Shown: positions 17,313-26,266, counted from the stretch's first letter. The stretch: DNA of 64,000 nt from Rhizobium hidalgonense (GCF_002914525.1 NZ_LODW01000053.1:46702-110701), one strand, 5' to 3'. Notes: a model not told the origin generated them from the sequence alone. Translations and numbers: made by a program.

Positions 17313-17990
17313 ATGCCTTTCAACACCGCTCAGGTGACCAATCTCGGAAAGGCGCCAACTGCCTCTGACGTGATCTTGAAATTCATCCGGGATTCGATTG
17401 CCGACGGCTCGCTTGATGAAGGCGAGCCGATCCGTCAGGACGATGTCGCCCGGCTGTTCAACGTCAGCAAAATTCCGGTGCGGGAGGCGCTCAAGCGGCT
17501 TGAGGCCGAAGGTCTGGTGGAATTCCACCGCAACAAGGGCGCGATCGTCACGAGGGTCTCGGAGCCCGAGATCGCGCAGATTTTCGAGGTGCGCGCGATC
17601 CTGGAATCGAACGCCATCAAGCTATCGATCCCTCACATGACGGAAGAGACCTTTGAAAAGGCGCTTGCCTATTGCGATGCCTTCGCGCGGGAAACGGATG
17701 TCGCCCGGTGGTCAGAATTGAACTGGCGGTTCCACAGCTGCCTTTACGAGGATGCGCAGCGGCCATTTCTCGTCACCACCATTCGTTCGGTGAACGACCG
17801 GCTGGAGCGATATCTCCGGGTGCAGTTGACCCTGTCGCATGGCAAGCAGACCGCCGATCGCGAACATCGTCAGATCCTCGAAGCTTGCCGCGAGCGAGAT
17901 GAGGAAAAGGCGGCCGGTCTGATCTACGCCCACATTATGAGCGCCTGCCAATCGCTTCTCGAACATCTTCCCGCAAAAAAGGGCCGCTGA
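17313..17990 (+). CDS. GntR-family regulator, FCD subfamily (second in cluster)
   Basis: 225 residues. The winged helix-turn-helix (residues 20-80) includes EPIRQDDVARLFNVSKIPVREALKRLEAEG. The FCD helical domain follows to the C-terminus. The ATG at 17313 is preceded by AAGGAG. It closes the hydroxyproline-type gene block on the same strand, behind its own palindromic candidate operator. It differs from the GntR at 6944 and may serve the SDR branch or a second inducer. Confidence 0.88.
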   Translation: MPFNTAQVTNLGKAPTASDVILKFIRDSIADGSLDEGEPIRQDDVARLFNVSKIPVREALKRLEAEGLVEFHRNKGAIVTRVSEPEIAQIFEVRAILESNAIKLSIPHMTEETFEKALAYCDAFARETDVARWSELNWRFHSCLYEDAQRPFLVTTIRSVNDRLERYLRVQLTLSHGKQTADREHRQILEACRERDEEKAAGLIYAHIMSACQSLLEHLPAKKGR

Positions 17991-18017
17991 GCGTCATCCG
18001 AGCGGTCGCGGGAACCG

Positions 18018-18395
18018 TCAGGCGCCGGCGATTTTCACGACAGCCTCGAAGACGGCGCGCGGCACTTTCAGGCCTTCCGTCGCCGGCCTTGGATATTCGA
18101 TGCCGCTAACGCCAGGCACGAACACGCCATGTTGCTGAAGGCGGTCGGCCTGGCGGCGGGCATGCTCGACCAGGCCAACGTCGATGCGCGCCCGGCATCA
18201 TGGCGACGACGGTCAATCCCACGGCGGGGCTGGCGCTTCCCTTCCTGAAAGACGGTGTGTCCAACGACCAGGGGCCGCCGGAGAGCCGGCCGACAGCATT
18301 TCCACCATCAGCGCCACGTTGGCGCCCTTGCGCCAGCCGAAAGGAAGCAGCGCTCCACCAAGCGCTCTTGCCGCATCCTGGGTAATTCGTTCTCT
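18018..18395 (-). pseudogene. Decayed Ldh_2-family reductase (malate/lactate dehydrogenase type), C-terminal remnant
   Basis: On the minus strand from about 18395 one can read ALGGALLPFGWRKGANVALM, then VEML. After a frameshift near 18285 comes SGGPWSLDTPSFRKGSASPA, then VGLTVVAMMP. After a second frameshift near 18190 the frame gives IDVGLVEHARRQADRL and later VFEAVVKIAGA with a stop at 18018. These blocks match the C-terminal half of Ldh_2-family NAD(P)H oxidoreductases, which include pyrroline-2-carboxylate (ketimine) reductases linked to hydroxyproline clusters. The N-terminal half is absent. The gene is clearly dead. Nothing else is evident in 17991-18529. Confidence 0.75.
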
Positions 18396-18529
18396 AGACG
18401 CCTTGCAGTTGACGCAGGCGCAGATCCAGAAAGTGGGGCCGCTGGTCAGAGAGGCCGGCGCTTGCGAATTTGCAACGGGTTAGGCCGGCGACAACTGACC
18501 CCAAAGGTCCGGCCGACAGAGCCTGCGGC

Positions 18530-19114
18530 TCAGTTGTATTTGATCGTGTCGCTGACCCTCGGGCGATTGAAGAAATAGCGATCGAAGCTATAGCCGTTCT
18601 GTCCGGTGAAATTTGAGAAAAACGCCGAGACTGGTGTCGTCAACGTATATTGCACCCGGGTCAGCACGATCTGCACGCCTGTTTCCTGGATGTTGGAGGG
18701 GACCGCGACCGCGCTCGCCGTCCCGGAATTCACCGCCGAGGTGTTGAGTGCGGCAGACCAGTTGACGGTCGCGCTGCCGCTGGCGTTGACATCGTTAACC
18801 GCAACCGTGAGCGTCAGCTTGCTGGTGTCATAGGGCTGCAGGATGAAACTGGCGCCGGAAAGAAGCTTGGTGACATCGGTTTTCGTCCATGAACTCTGCT
18901 GGGCAATCATGTCACCTGTGGAAGAGGCGATCTCGTCTATTTTTCGACTGACAGTCAGCGCATGGCCGAGCTCGACGGTGCCGAACAGCAGCATCACCAG
19001 GATCGGCAGCACGAGCGCAAATTCGACGCCTGATGCAGCCGATCGATCGCTGGCGATACCACGGATGCGGCATTGCGCGAACCGGAAAAAGGACAGGCTC
19101 CGTTTCATGGTCAT
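18530..19114 (-). CDS. TadE/TadG-family pseudopilin-like protein
   Basis: 194 residues starting at the ATG at 19114 (MTMKRSLSFFRF). An N-terminal TadE-like hydrophobic segment (GVEFALVLPILVMLLFGTVELGHAL, about residues 30-54) follows a short charged leader with SAASGVEF, the usual prepilin-like site. The rest is a secreted Ser/Thr/Asn-rich domain. The gene is last of three Tad-type genes read leftward; the previous stop is 1 bp from this start. Pilus-assembly genes such as cpaF are not in the window, so this is an accessory set. Confidence 0.8.
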   Translation of the reverse strand: MTMKRSLSFFRFAQCRIRGIASDRSAASGVEFALVLPILVMLLFGTVELGHALTVSRKIDEIASSTGDMIAQQSSWTKTDVTKLLSGASFILQPYDTSKLTLTVAVNDVNASGSATVNWSAALNTSAVNSGTASAVAVPSNIQETGVQIVLTRVQYTLTTPVSAFFSNFTGQNGYSFDRYFFNRPRVSDTIKYN

Positions 19115-19115
19115 G

Positions 19116-19646
19116 TCAGAATGGCTCGTTGCGGAACAGAGCGGAAGATCCGAGCAGATAGCGGCCATCGGAAAGCTTGGCGCTCGACAGGCTGAAGAAA
19201 TTGGCGACGGCCGTCCATGGCAGAAACGCCTGGACGAGGATGTAGTCGCTGCCCTTGCCGATATCATAAGTCTCGGTGACGGCGAGTTTGCCGCTGCTGT
19301 CGATGGGATTGGTTCTGGCCGCGGACGACATGTCGGAAAGCACGTTCACCTTGACCACGAGACCGCTGGAGCAGTCGAAGGTTAGAAGCATGTCGTCGCA
19401 TATCTTGGCCTTGAAGCCGGCCAGCGTGATCTTGGACGACGCCACCTCGCCGGTGCGGATCATCCGGGAAATCTTATGGACCGAGGCGTCAAGTGCCGAG
19501 TTGACGAAAAACATCAGCGACACTTCGATAATGCCGAAAAGAATGATGAAGAGCGGCAGGGCCAGGATCGCAAATTCGATCGCGGCAGCCCCCTTGTGGT
19601 CGCCGACCAGACGGCGCAGCAGCGCGAAGGTTTTTTTCCGCGTCAT
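19116..19646 (-). CDS. TadE-family protein
   Basis: 176 residues from the ATG at 19646 (MTRKKTFALLRRL). The motif DHKGAAAIEFAILALPLFII near residue 20 is the TadE-like membrane/pseudopilin segment with its conserved glutamate. A periplasmic domain with a cysteine pair (KICDDMLLTFDCSSG) follows. The start overlaps the stop of the vWA-domain gene by 4 bp (ATGA-type coupling), showing a tight operon. The role is minor pilin or surface-protein assembly in the Tad (Flp pilus) pathway. Confidence 0.82.
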   Translation of the reverse strand: MTRKKTFALLRRLVGDHKGAAAIEFAILALPLFIILFGIIEVSLMFFVNSALDASVHKISRMIRTGEVASSKITLAGFKAKICDDMLLTFDCSSGLVVKVNVLSDMSSAARTNPIDSSGKLAVTETYDIGKGSDYILVQAFLPWTAVANFFSLSSAKLSDGRYLLGSSALFRNEPF

Positions 19647-20986
19647 TGGGTCAACCGAACAGCAGAGAGATATTGGGTGAAAAGCGTCGACAGGCCCGCC
19701 GTGATCTCGGTCGACGAGGATGCCGACAGGAACAGGCTCTTGGACGATGCACAGTCGGCAAGCGCATAGGGGATGTAGTCCCGCCGCGTAATGCTGGTCG
19801 ACACGCCGCTGTTCATCGTGCCGCCCCAGGTGTTCTTCCAGTTGGCGCTCGCCATGGTTGAGCCGACGGTCGCGTTGTATCCCCAGTCCGTGGTGATCGG
19901 CAGATATTCGGTATATAGCACAGCCATCGTATTCGATTGGCTTTTCAGATAGTTGCACCAGGCCGGATTAAGGGGTGCAACCTTGGGCCAGTAACTCGAG
20001 CCATTCGTTACCCATTCGCGCTGCGACTGGACGCCGTCGGTCAACAGGAGAACCAGCTTGAGCGGCGAGGCTGAGGAGGTCCCGTCCCCTCCGGCACCGA
20101 CCTTCTGCTTGAGTGTGGTGAGCGAAACGTCGAAATAGGTGGCTGCCTTCGAGGTCGCGCTGGTGAGGCCATAGCTCGACGTCGAGAGGCGGGTGCGGGC
20201 CGTGTCTGTGCTCAGCGTCGGGGCGAGAACCTCCGTCAGCGTATCGCCCAGGCTATAGAGTCCGACCTTGATCCGTTCGTGGTTCTTGTCGGATGTGTCG
20301 ATCAGGCTGAGCACGTCCTTAACGGCGTCGCCGGCGACATCGGCCCGCAGCTTTATGTTCTTTGCTGTGCTGTATTCATAGTTGTTGGCATATGTCTTAT
20401 TGCCGACCTTGTGCGAATCGCCGGTGTGGCAGGCGAACTGACAGCCAATGCCGGAATACATGGTCGATTGACCCGTTGTCGTTGCCGCCAGAAGCATCGA
20501 CGGAGATGTGTCGATGACGATATAGACATTGAGATAAGAGGTCGCCGGCCCCTTGACGGCACTTCCCACGCTGACCGGAACGGTGTCGATGTTGGCGATC
20601 TTCATGAACGTCGTCGGCACGGTGCCGCTTGCCGTCGCCGTAATGTTGTGGTTGGCGGTATCGATGTCGATTTCGCCGAGAGTGTAGCTGTTTTCCACCT
20701 GCGCGTGGAACCAGTCGGAGACCTTCTTTTTGAGGGCGTCGGTGTCGCCGGTGTTGTTGATTTGCTTGACGGCGGCGATCAAGGCCGCATCAAGATCGCT
20801 CTGCATCTTCTGCCGCACATTGTAGCTGCGAATATAGTCGAAACTCGCGCCGACCGCGACGAGCATCGGCACCAGACTAAGAGCAACGACGATCGCGACG
20901 TTGCCGGCTCTGTCCCTTCCGAGACCGCGAAGGGTGTGGAAGCATCGACCCAAGAAAAATGAAAGAGCTGACTTCAAAAAAACCAC
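19643..20986 (-). CDS. TadG-like protein with von Willebrand factor A domain
   Basis: 447 residues. The N-terminal putative Flp pilus-assembly TadG segment is GRDRAGNVAIVVALSLVPML (about residues 23-42), a membrane anchor with AxE-lacking pilin-like form. A vWA domain runs from about residue 150 to 430. Its metal-ion site is DTSPSM (DxSxS), with a later LLLTDGVQS. Cysteines in CQFACH suggest a disulphide. First gene of the Tad-type operon; the 177 bp upstream is AT-rich and probably holds the promoter. Confidence 0.85.
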   Translation of the reverse strand: MVFLKSALSFFLGRCFHTLRGLGRDRAGNVAIVVALSLVPMLVAVGASFDYIRSYNVRQKMQSDLDAALIAAVKQINNTGDTDALKKKVSDWFHAQVENSYTLGEIDIDTANHNITATASGTVPTTFMKIANIDTVPVSVGSAVKGPATSYLNVYIVIDTSPSMLLAATTTGQSTMYSGIGCQFACHTGDSHKVGNKTYANNYEYSTAKNIKLRADVAGDAVKDVLSLIDTSDKNHERIKVGLYSLGDTLTEVLAPTLSTDTARTRLSTSSYGLTSATSKAATYFDVSLTTLKQKVGAGGDGTSSASPLKLVLLLTDGVQSQREWVTNGSSYWPKVAPLNPAWCNYLKSQSNTMAVLYTEYLPITTDWGYNATVGSTMASANWKNTWGGTMNSGVSTSITRRDYIPYALADCASSKSLFLSASSSTEITAGLSTLFTQYLSAVRLTQ

Positions 20987-21163
20987 CGTCGCGCAGCAAA
21001 TGAAAAAATACTAATGCGAGATGTATCCGGGAAGCTTAAGCCTTTGTTAAAACTTGCAAGTTCCAGCGGAAAATGCGTCGCCGGCGCGTCGTTTGCTGCG
21101 TGTTTTGGATATGTCTGCGAATTATGGATATTCGCGCAACGCCACCCATTGTCTTCGTCGGCG

Positions 21164-21373
21164 CTAATCACTCGTCGAGCGCATCAGCAAGTCATGCAGG
21201 CGTTTTTGAACCTCTTGCGGTGACATGTTCCTGCTATTGAAAAAGTCGCCTACCACAGCATTCCAGCCTTCTGACATCTGGGTGGGCATGGCCTGGGATC
21301 GAGCACTGACTTCGCCTTTCCTTGCCTTCTCGGCGTTCGCGCCGTGCTGGCGCGAACTTTCGAACGGATTCAT
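21164..21373 (-). CDS. Small hypothetical protein
   Basis: 69 residues if started at the ATG at 21373 ([20 protein letters not shown]); an upstream start would give 91. Hydrophilic, no signal peptide, no membrane segment. The C-terminal half ([20 protein letters not shown] then [11 protein letters not shown]) looks like two amphipathic helices. It is not recognised. Coding is supported by composition and by the lack of a better frame, but only moderately. It sits alone between the Tad-type operon and the ECF sigma gene. Confidence 0.45.
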   Translation of the reverse strand: MNPFESSRQHGANAEKARKGEVSARSQAMPTQMSEGWNAVVGDFFNSRNMSPQEVQKRLHDLLMRSTSD

Positions 21374-21633
21374 CGCTCCAACCTCATCGGCATGGGAATA
21401 TTGCCGCTGCGCCTGCCCTGCGAATATGGACCTCAGCATTGAAACTGACGGCGGGCGATGTCCTGGAGATCGCGTGGATGATCAGTTATTCGCCCCTCGT
21501 TGCCCCGTCGGCGTAAACGTCAGACGGGCCGCCGGCGATCATATCTCGTTCTCCGCTACGGCCGCGATCGAGACGATGACCGAGGTCGAAACACTTAAGG
21601 CCGGCGGGATTCACTTACTGATATTGCGTGATA

Positions 21634-22347
21634 TCATGGCGTCTTGACGCGCAGGGCGGCGATGACACGGTCGCCCATGGAGGCGCAGCGGGCGCCGTCG
21701 AAGGGGAACAGGGCCGAGAACGCGCCGGAGAGCTGTTTTTCAATCGATTGGCGCATCATCTTTCGCGCCCGATGCAACCGGGTTTTGGCAGTTTCGGGCC
21801 TGATGCCGAGATAGGATGCAGCCTCGTCGGTGCTCATGCCTTCGACATCCCGCAGCACGAAGATGGCGCGAAAATCATCCGGCAGTTCGTCGACCGCATG
21901 TTCGAGAAGCTGACGCGCCTGGCTCCGCGAGAGCTCGGTTTCCGGGTCACCTGCGCAGAGCAAGGACGGAAACTGGAGGACTTCGCCGCCCCGCGATCTC
22001 GTCTGCATGTCGATTTCCTCGATCCCGGTGGTGTTTTTGCGGCTGCGCACACGGCCGAGCGCTTCGTTGAGCGTAATCCGGGTCAGCCATGTCGAAAGCT
22101 CGGCCTCACCGCGGAATGTTCCCAGATTGGTGAAGGCCCTGACATAGGCGGCCTGAACGACGTCTTCGGCTTCCCAATCGCTGCGGATGACAGCGCGCGC
22201 AGTGCGGAACAGACGCTGATTGTGACGCTGGACGATGGCACGGATGGCGGGCTCGTCGCCCTGCATTGCAAGGGGCACGAGCTCGGCGTCTGATAGCGTC
22301 GACAGGTACTGCCGGTGTCGCGCGACCGGAACCGGAATGGCTGCCAT
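21634..22347 (-). CDS. ECF-type RNA polymerase sigma factor
   Basis: 237 residues. Region 2 (about residues 40-105) includes DVVQAAYVRAFTNLGTFRGEA and the WLTRI segment. Region 4 (about 150-200) carries LPDDFRAIFVLRDVEGMSTD and ETAKTRLHRARKMMR. A C-terminal tail with FDGARCASMGDRV extends past region 4, longer than a minimal ECF factor. No separate anti-sigma gene is adjacent. It lies downstream of the cupredoxin and DUF4142 genes on the same strand, so these probably form one stress-response operon. Confidence 0.9.
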   Translation of the reverse strand: MAAIPVPVARHRQYLSTLSDAELVPLAMQGDEPAIRAIVQRHNQRLFRTARAVIRSDWEAEDVVQAAYVRAFTNLGTFRGEAELSTWLTRITLNEALGRVRSRKNTTGIEEIDMQTRSRGGEVLQFPSLLCAGDPETELSRSQARQLLEHAVDELPDDFRAIFVLRDVEGMSTDEAASYLGIRPETAKTRLHRARKMMRQSIEKQLSGAFSALFPFDGARCASMGDRVIAALRVKTP

Positions 22348-22391
22348 GGGAAATCTCCGCCTGCTTGCCTCGTTTTTTCAGAAGTCCGGCC

Positions 22392-22718
22392 CTAGGGCCG
22401 GACGTCCAGTTTGCCGGTCATGGCTGGATGAAAACGGCAATAGAAATCGACTGCTCCCGTTCGGTCGATCGTCATCCTGCCTTCCGCTTTCGGTGGCAGG
22501 TCGATATCGAAGCTTTTGTCGCGAGCCGTGGCCGTATGCCGGAATATATCATCATTTCGCCAGACGATCACATCGCCGACATGCAGTTGGGCAGGCGGCG
22601 CACTGAATTTCATGCCGGCGATGGTAACTTGATATTCCGCTGCCGAAGCGGCCCCGACGCTCGCCCACAGCAGCGCAAGCAGCAAGGGAAGCCGCAGCGC
22701 CTTGATAAGACTGCCCAT
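22392..22718 (-). CDS. Cupredoxin-domain periplasmic copper protein
   Basis: 108 residues. A signal peptide covers about residues 1-26 (LPLLLALLWASVGAASAAEY). The plastocyanin/azurin-like fold shows type-1 copper ligands: His in FRHTATA, and Cys, His and Met in FYCRFHPAM. It probably transfers electrons or binds copper in the periplasm. It starts 8 bp after the DUF4142 stop and is followed by the ECF sigma gene. Such small cupredoxins often accompany oxidative-stress ECF operons. Confidence 0.87.
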   Translation of the reverse strand: MGSLIKALRLPLLLALLWASVGAASAAEYQVTIAGMKFSAPPAQLHVGDVIVWRNDDIFRHTATARDKSFDIDLPPKAEGRMTIDRTGAVDFYCRFHPAMTGKLDVRP

Positions 22719-22725
22719 CGCTGAC

Positions 22726-23247
22726 CTACTTGATCATCGAAGCAAGATGCTCGGCATGCATCTGGTGCTGCTTGAACAGGGTGAGGCCCGTTTCCAGGAG
22801 TGACTTGAGCTCCTTATTCTTAGCCGAAGGGATCAGCACCTTGGCGAGCGCATCGTTGACCGACTTGTGATAGGCGACCTCGTTTTCGACATAGGCCTTG
22901 TCGAAGGCGGCGCCGTCGAGGCCGTCAAGCGTCTTTAGTTCCTTGCTCGCCTCGGTCGAGAGCGACTGGCTGATCTTGTTGTCCTCAGGCGTCACATTCA
23001 GCTTCTTGACGAGGGCAAGCGCCTGATCGTTGACGGCCTTGTGGTCGCGTTCCATGGTCTTGGCGAATTCGATGACTTCGGCATTTTTGCTCTTCTTCAG
23101 CGCCTGCTCGGCAGCGGCGACGTCAATCTGCCCCGCCGTATAGGCGATGTGGGCGATTTGAGGGTCGGTCGGCTTGGCATCGGCAGCGATCGAAGCCGTG
23201 CCGAGCGAAGCTGCTATGACGGCTGCGCCGAAAATTTGTTTCAACAT
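22726..23247 (-). CDS. DUF4142 family periplasmic protein
   Basis: 173 residues from the ATG at 23247, with AGGGAG upstream. A signal peptide (MLKQIFGAAVIAASLGTASI, cleavage about residue 24) precedes a ferritin-like four-helix DUF4142 domain with the repeated ERDHKAVN and EVAYHKSVNDAL helices. Histidines cluster near the C-terminus (FKQHQMHAEHLASMIK). The molecular function of the family is unknown; members are often stress-induced and envelope-located. First gene of the operon with the cupredoxin and ECF sigma factor. Confidence 0.85.
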   Translation of the reverse strand: MLKQIFGAAVIAASLGTASIAADAKPTDPQIAHIAYTAGQIDVAAAEQALKKSKNAEVIEFAKTMERDHKAVNDQALALVKKLNVTPEDNKISQSLSTEASKELKTLDGLDGAAFDKAYVENEVAYHKSVNDALAKVLIPSAKNKELKSLLETGLTLFKQHQMHAEHLASMIK

Positions 23248-23313
23248 GGTCTTTCTCCCTTGTGTCGTGTGACATGCCTTCCGCAGCGCTCGCGCGCCTT
23301 TGGAAGTGAGCAT

Positions 23314-23340
23314 TGGATGCAGATCGATCGAAAAGGTTCC
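23314..23340 (-). promoter_or_regulatory. Candidate ECF-type promoter upstream of the DUF4142 operon
   Basis: On the minus strand GGGAACC (GGAAC at 23340-23336) lies about 90 bp before the DUF4142 start. GGAAC is the usual -35 core for many alphaproteobacterial ECF factors. The -10 side (around 23315-23320) is less clear. If real, the operon that contains an ECF sigma gene would be autoregulated. Confidence 0.3.
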
Positions 23341-23393
23341 CGGAAATTTTTACGCAGGGCGACGGGCGTTCATCGGCGTTGGCCGCCGGTGCT

Positions 23394-23741
23394 TCAGTCT
23401 TTGCCGAGGAAGCGTTGAAGGACGATCGCGTGATTGTGGCGCAGGTCTTTCGTCGCGTAGAGAAGCGTTACCGTGAATTTCCCGATATGGCGTTCGAGGT
23501 CCTCGACCGCGGACACGTTCTTCTTGAGCTCCTCCCGGTAGCGGCGCTGAAATTCGCTCCATTTGGCGGGATCGTGGCCGAACCATCGGCGCAGCTCCGG
23601 GCTCGGCGCGATATCCTTCAGCCAGACATCGACGGCCGCCTCCCGCTTGCTCAGCCCGCGCGGCCACAGCCTGTCGACCAGAATACGCGTGCCGTCCTTA
23701 TCCTCTTTCGGCTCGTAGATCCGCTTGATGTGCAAGGCCAT
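23394..23741 (-). CDS. DUF488 family protein, intact copy
   Basis: 115 residues of the short DUF488/YeaO type: KRIYEPKEDKDGTRILVDRL near the start, then WPRGLSKREAAVDVW, WFGHDPAKW and the C-terminal DLRHNHAIVLQRFLGKD. Function of the family is not established. The gene sits just left of the T6SS island, and a frameshifted duplicate lies at 29562-29905 in the same orientation on the island's other side. Similarity between the copies extends about 40 bp beyond the start codons. Confidence 0.85.
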   Translation of the reverse strand: MALHIKRIYEPKEDKDGTRILVDRLWPRGLSKREAAVDVWLKDIAPSPELRRWFGHDPAKWSEFQRRYREELKKNVSAVEDLERHIGKFTVTLLYATKDLRHNHAIVLQRFLGKD

Positions 23742-23794
23742 TTGCTCAGCCGCTATGAATGTATTTCTGAACGAATACGCAGATGCAGGATTTG

Positions 23795-26266
23795 ATGAAC
23801 GATATGTCGTCCGCCGCGGACTTCGTCCAGGCGAACCGTATTCTGAAGATCGTCTCGCCGCTCGGCGAGGACCAGCTTCTGCCCGAGCGGGTAACGATTG
23901 AGGAAGGTATTTCCTCGCTCTTCGAGATCAAGCTTTCGGCCCGCGCCAAGAAACCGTCCGTCAAGCCGGAGGAACTGATCGGCAGGCTGATGGATGTCTC
24001 CGTCGAGGTGAGCCAGGGCGATGGCGAGGGCGGCGTGCGCCGGCCGTTCAACGGCCTGGTGACCGAACTCAACGAGGGGCCGCCGATCACCCGCGGCCTC
24101 CGCTCCTATTCCATGGTGCTCAGGCCGCAGATGTGGCTGCTGTCGCGCCGCTCCGACTGCCGCATCTGGATGGACAAGACCTCGGTCGATATCGTCGAGA
24201 CGCTGTTTTCCGAGCACGGCATCCCGGCGCCGGACACCTCGGGCGTCATTACGCCACCGCCGCCGCAGCATTATTCGGTGCAATGGAACGAAACCGACCT
24301 TGCCTTCCTCACCCGCCGCTTCGAGGAGGACGGCCTGTTTTACTGGTTCTCGCACGAGGACGGCAAACACAAGCTGCATGTCGCCGATAGCGCCCGGTCC
24401 TGGCTCGGCCCGTCGCCCTCGGCGCAGGGCGAGGGGCAGGTCCGCCTGGCGCAGGGCTCGGCCGACCGCAACCACATTACCGAGTGGAGCCGGCGCTATT
24501 CCTATGTGCCCGGCCAGCGGGCAGGTGCCGACTGGAATTTCGAGACGCCGCGCATGGTGCCGGGCACCATGACCCCGTCGCTGGTGCAGATGCCGGAGGC
24601 GACCAAGCGCGAACTCTACGAATATCCGGCCCGCATTTCTTCCGTCGCTGAGGCGGAGCGGGCGGAAAAACTCAGGATGCAGGCGTCGGAAGCCGATCAC
24701 GACCGCGTCTTCGGCGGCTCGACATCGCGCATCCTGGAGGCAGGACGCCGCTTCACCCCCTATGAAGTCGCCCATCCCGACCATGCCTATGAGGAGCATG
24801 TCGTGGTCAAGGCGGCCCACACCGTCGTCGACCGTTCCTACGAGACCAACAGCAACGAGCCGGAATACACCAACACCTTCGAGGCAGTGCCCTCACGGGT
24901 GTCGATGACGCCGCATCGCGAGACCAAGCGGCCGCGGATCGAAGGCACCCAGGTAGCGATCGTCGCCGGCCCTTCCGGCGAGGAGATCCATCCCGAGCAG
25001 TACGGCCGCATCAAGCTGTGGTTCCCCTGGGACCGCAAGGCGAAGAAGGACGGTTCCGACACCTGCTGGGTGCGTGTCAGTCAGGTCTGGGGCGGTGGCA
25101 CCTGGGGCGCCCAGGTCATTCCGCGCATCGGCATGGAAGTGATGGTCGCCTTCGTCGACGGCGACCCCGACCGGCCGCTGGTGACAGGCGTGGTGCCGAA
25201 CCCCGCCAATACGGTCCCCTACGACTTGCCGGCCAACAAGACACGCATGGTCATGCGTTCGAACACCCATAAGGGCACCGGCTTCAACGAAATGACCTTC
25301 GAGGACGAGGCCGGCCAGGAGAACATGTTCTTCCACGCCCAGAAGGACCAGACGACGCGGGTGCTGAACGACCGCACCAAACGCGTCGACCGCCACGAAG
25401 TCTCGGCCATCGGCGCCAATCGGACGGTCGAAGTCGGCGGCAACCAGAAACACGAAGTCGGCGGCTCGATGAACACCGTCGTCGGCGGCACCGGGCCGAT
25501 GGCGATGGCGCTGATGGGGGCGGTGCAGGGAATGGCGGGCCAGACAGCGGGCCTTCTTTCGCAGGCCGGGCAGATCGCCGGAGGTGGCGGGCCGGGCCTC
25601 GCCGCTTTTGCCGGCACGCTTGCTTCCTCGGCGCTTGGCTTCCTGAGCATCGGTGGCCTCGGCAACCGTGAAGGTGTCGTTTCCGGTCCCAGCCCGCGCT
25701 CCGACGCGGGCACGGCTCTTGCCAGCTCTGGTACAGGTGTCGGGGCAGACGCTTCAAGCCTGTTCCCGCTTTCAGGCATCATGAACACGATTGTCGGCTC
25801 CTTTCAGTCGACCAGCGTTGGCGTGGCGAAGGCCGAGCAGATTGGCGTGAGCAAGGTAACGAATATCGGCCAGACGGAGATGATCAACGTCGGCAAGCAG
25901 CAGAACCTGACGATCGGCAAGGTACAGAGCGTCACGATCGGCGAGGAACAGAATACCAATATCGGAAAAGCCCAGGGCACGGTCGTCGGCGAGAAGATCA
26001 CCGTCAATGTCGGCAAGCTTTACGGCCTTGTGGCGGGTGAAAAATATCGCGGAGAATCGAAAGTCTGGGAAGTCTTCGCGGAAGACAAGATCTTCTTGTC
26101 CGCTCCCGGCGGCTACATCGAAATCAATAAGACCGGCATCCCCCTCTATGCATTGAAGATCGATATCGAAGGCAATCAAATCAACTTCAAGAAAGGCGGT
26201 CCCGGGCAGGAGCCGTCTTGCCTGCGGCAGATGTCGAAGTCGTCCACCCCGTTTGTACGGATGTGA
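23795..26266 (+). CDS. Type VI secretion system spike protein VgrG
   Basis: 823 residues from the ATG at 23795 (AGGA 6 nt upstream); an in-frame ATG at 23783 adds four. The gp27-like half runs to about residue 390, followed by the gp5-like OB-fold with RVSQVWGGGTWGAQVIPRIG and VAFVDGDPDRPLVTG. Beta-helix needle repeats then occur (TVEVGGNQKHEVGGSMN, later VGKQQNLTIGKVQSVTIG). Between the two repeat blocks, about residues 565-660, lies a Gly/Ala-rich hydrophobic insert with AMALMGAVQGMAGQTAGLLS. It caps the T6SS tube and carries effectors. Toxin, immunity and PAAR genes follow. No T6SS structural genes are in the window. Confidence 0.95.
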   Translation: MNDMSSAADFVQANRILKIVSPLGEDQLLPERVTIEEGISSLFEIKLSARAKKPSVKPEELIGRLMDVSVEVSQGDGEGGVRRPFNGLVTELNEGPPITRGLRSYSMVLRPQMWLLSRRSDCRIWMDKTSVDIVETLFSEHGIPAPDTSGVITPPPPQHYSVQWNETDLAFLTRRFEEDGLFYWFSHEDGKHKLHVADSARSWLGPSPSAQGEGQVRLAQGSADRNHITEWSRRYSYVPGQRAGADWNFETPRMVPGTMTPSLVQMPEATKRELYEYPARISSVAEAERAEKLRMQASEADHDRVFGGSTSRILEAGRRFTPYEVAHPDHAYEEHVVVKAAHTVVDRSYETNSNEPEYTNTFEAVPSRVSMTPHRETKRPRIEGTQVAIVAGPSGEEIHPEQYGRIKLWFPWDRKAKKDGSDTCWVRVSQVWGGGTWGAQVIPRIGMEVMVAFVDGDPDRPLVTGVVPNPANTVPYDLPANKTRMVMRSNTHKGTGFNEMTFEDEAGQENMFFHAQKDQTTRVLNDRTKRVDRHEVSAIGANRTVEVGGNQKHEVGGSMNTVVGGTGPMAMALMGAVQGMAGQTAGLLSQAGQIAGGGGPGLAAFAGTLASSALGFLSIGGLGNREGVVSGPSPRSDAGTALASSGTGVGADASSLFPLSGIMNTIVGSFQSTSVGVAKAEQIGVSKVTNIGQTEMINVGKQQNLTIGKVQSVTIGEEQNTNIGKAQGTVVGEKITVNVGKLYGLVAGEKYRGESKVWEVFAEDKIFLSAPGGYIEINKTGIPLYALKIDIEGNQINFKKGGPGQEPSCLRQMSKSSTPFVRM

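Noticed and set aside
18184..18483. Plus-strand frame over the Ldh_2 remnant
   Set aside because: The minus strand shows ordered Ldh_2 motifs in shifted frames, which explains the region better.
23753..24820. Minus-strand frame opposite the start of vgrG
   Set aside because: Shadow frame rich in Arg, His and Gly; VgrG coding is unambiguous.
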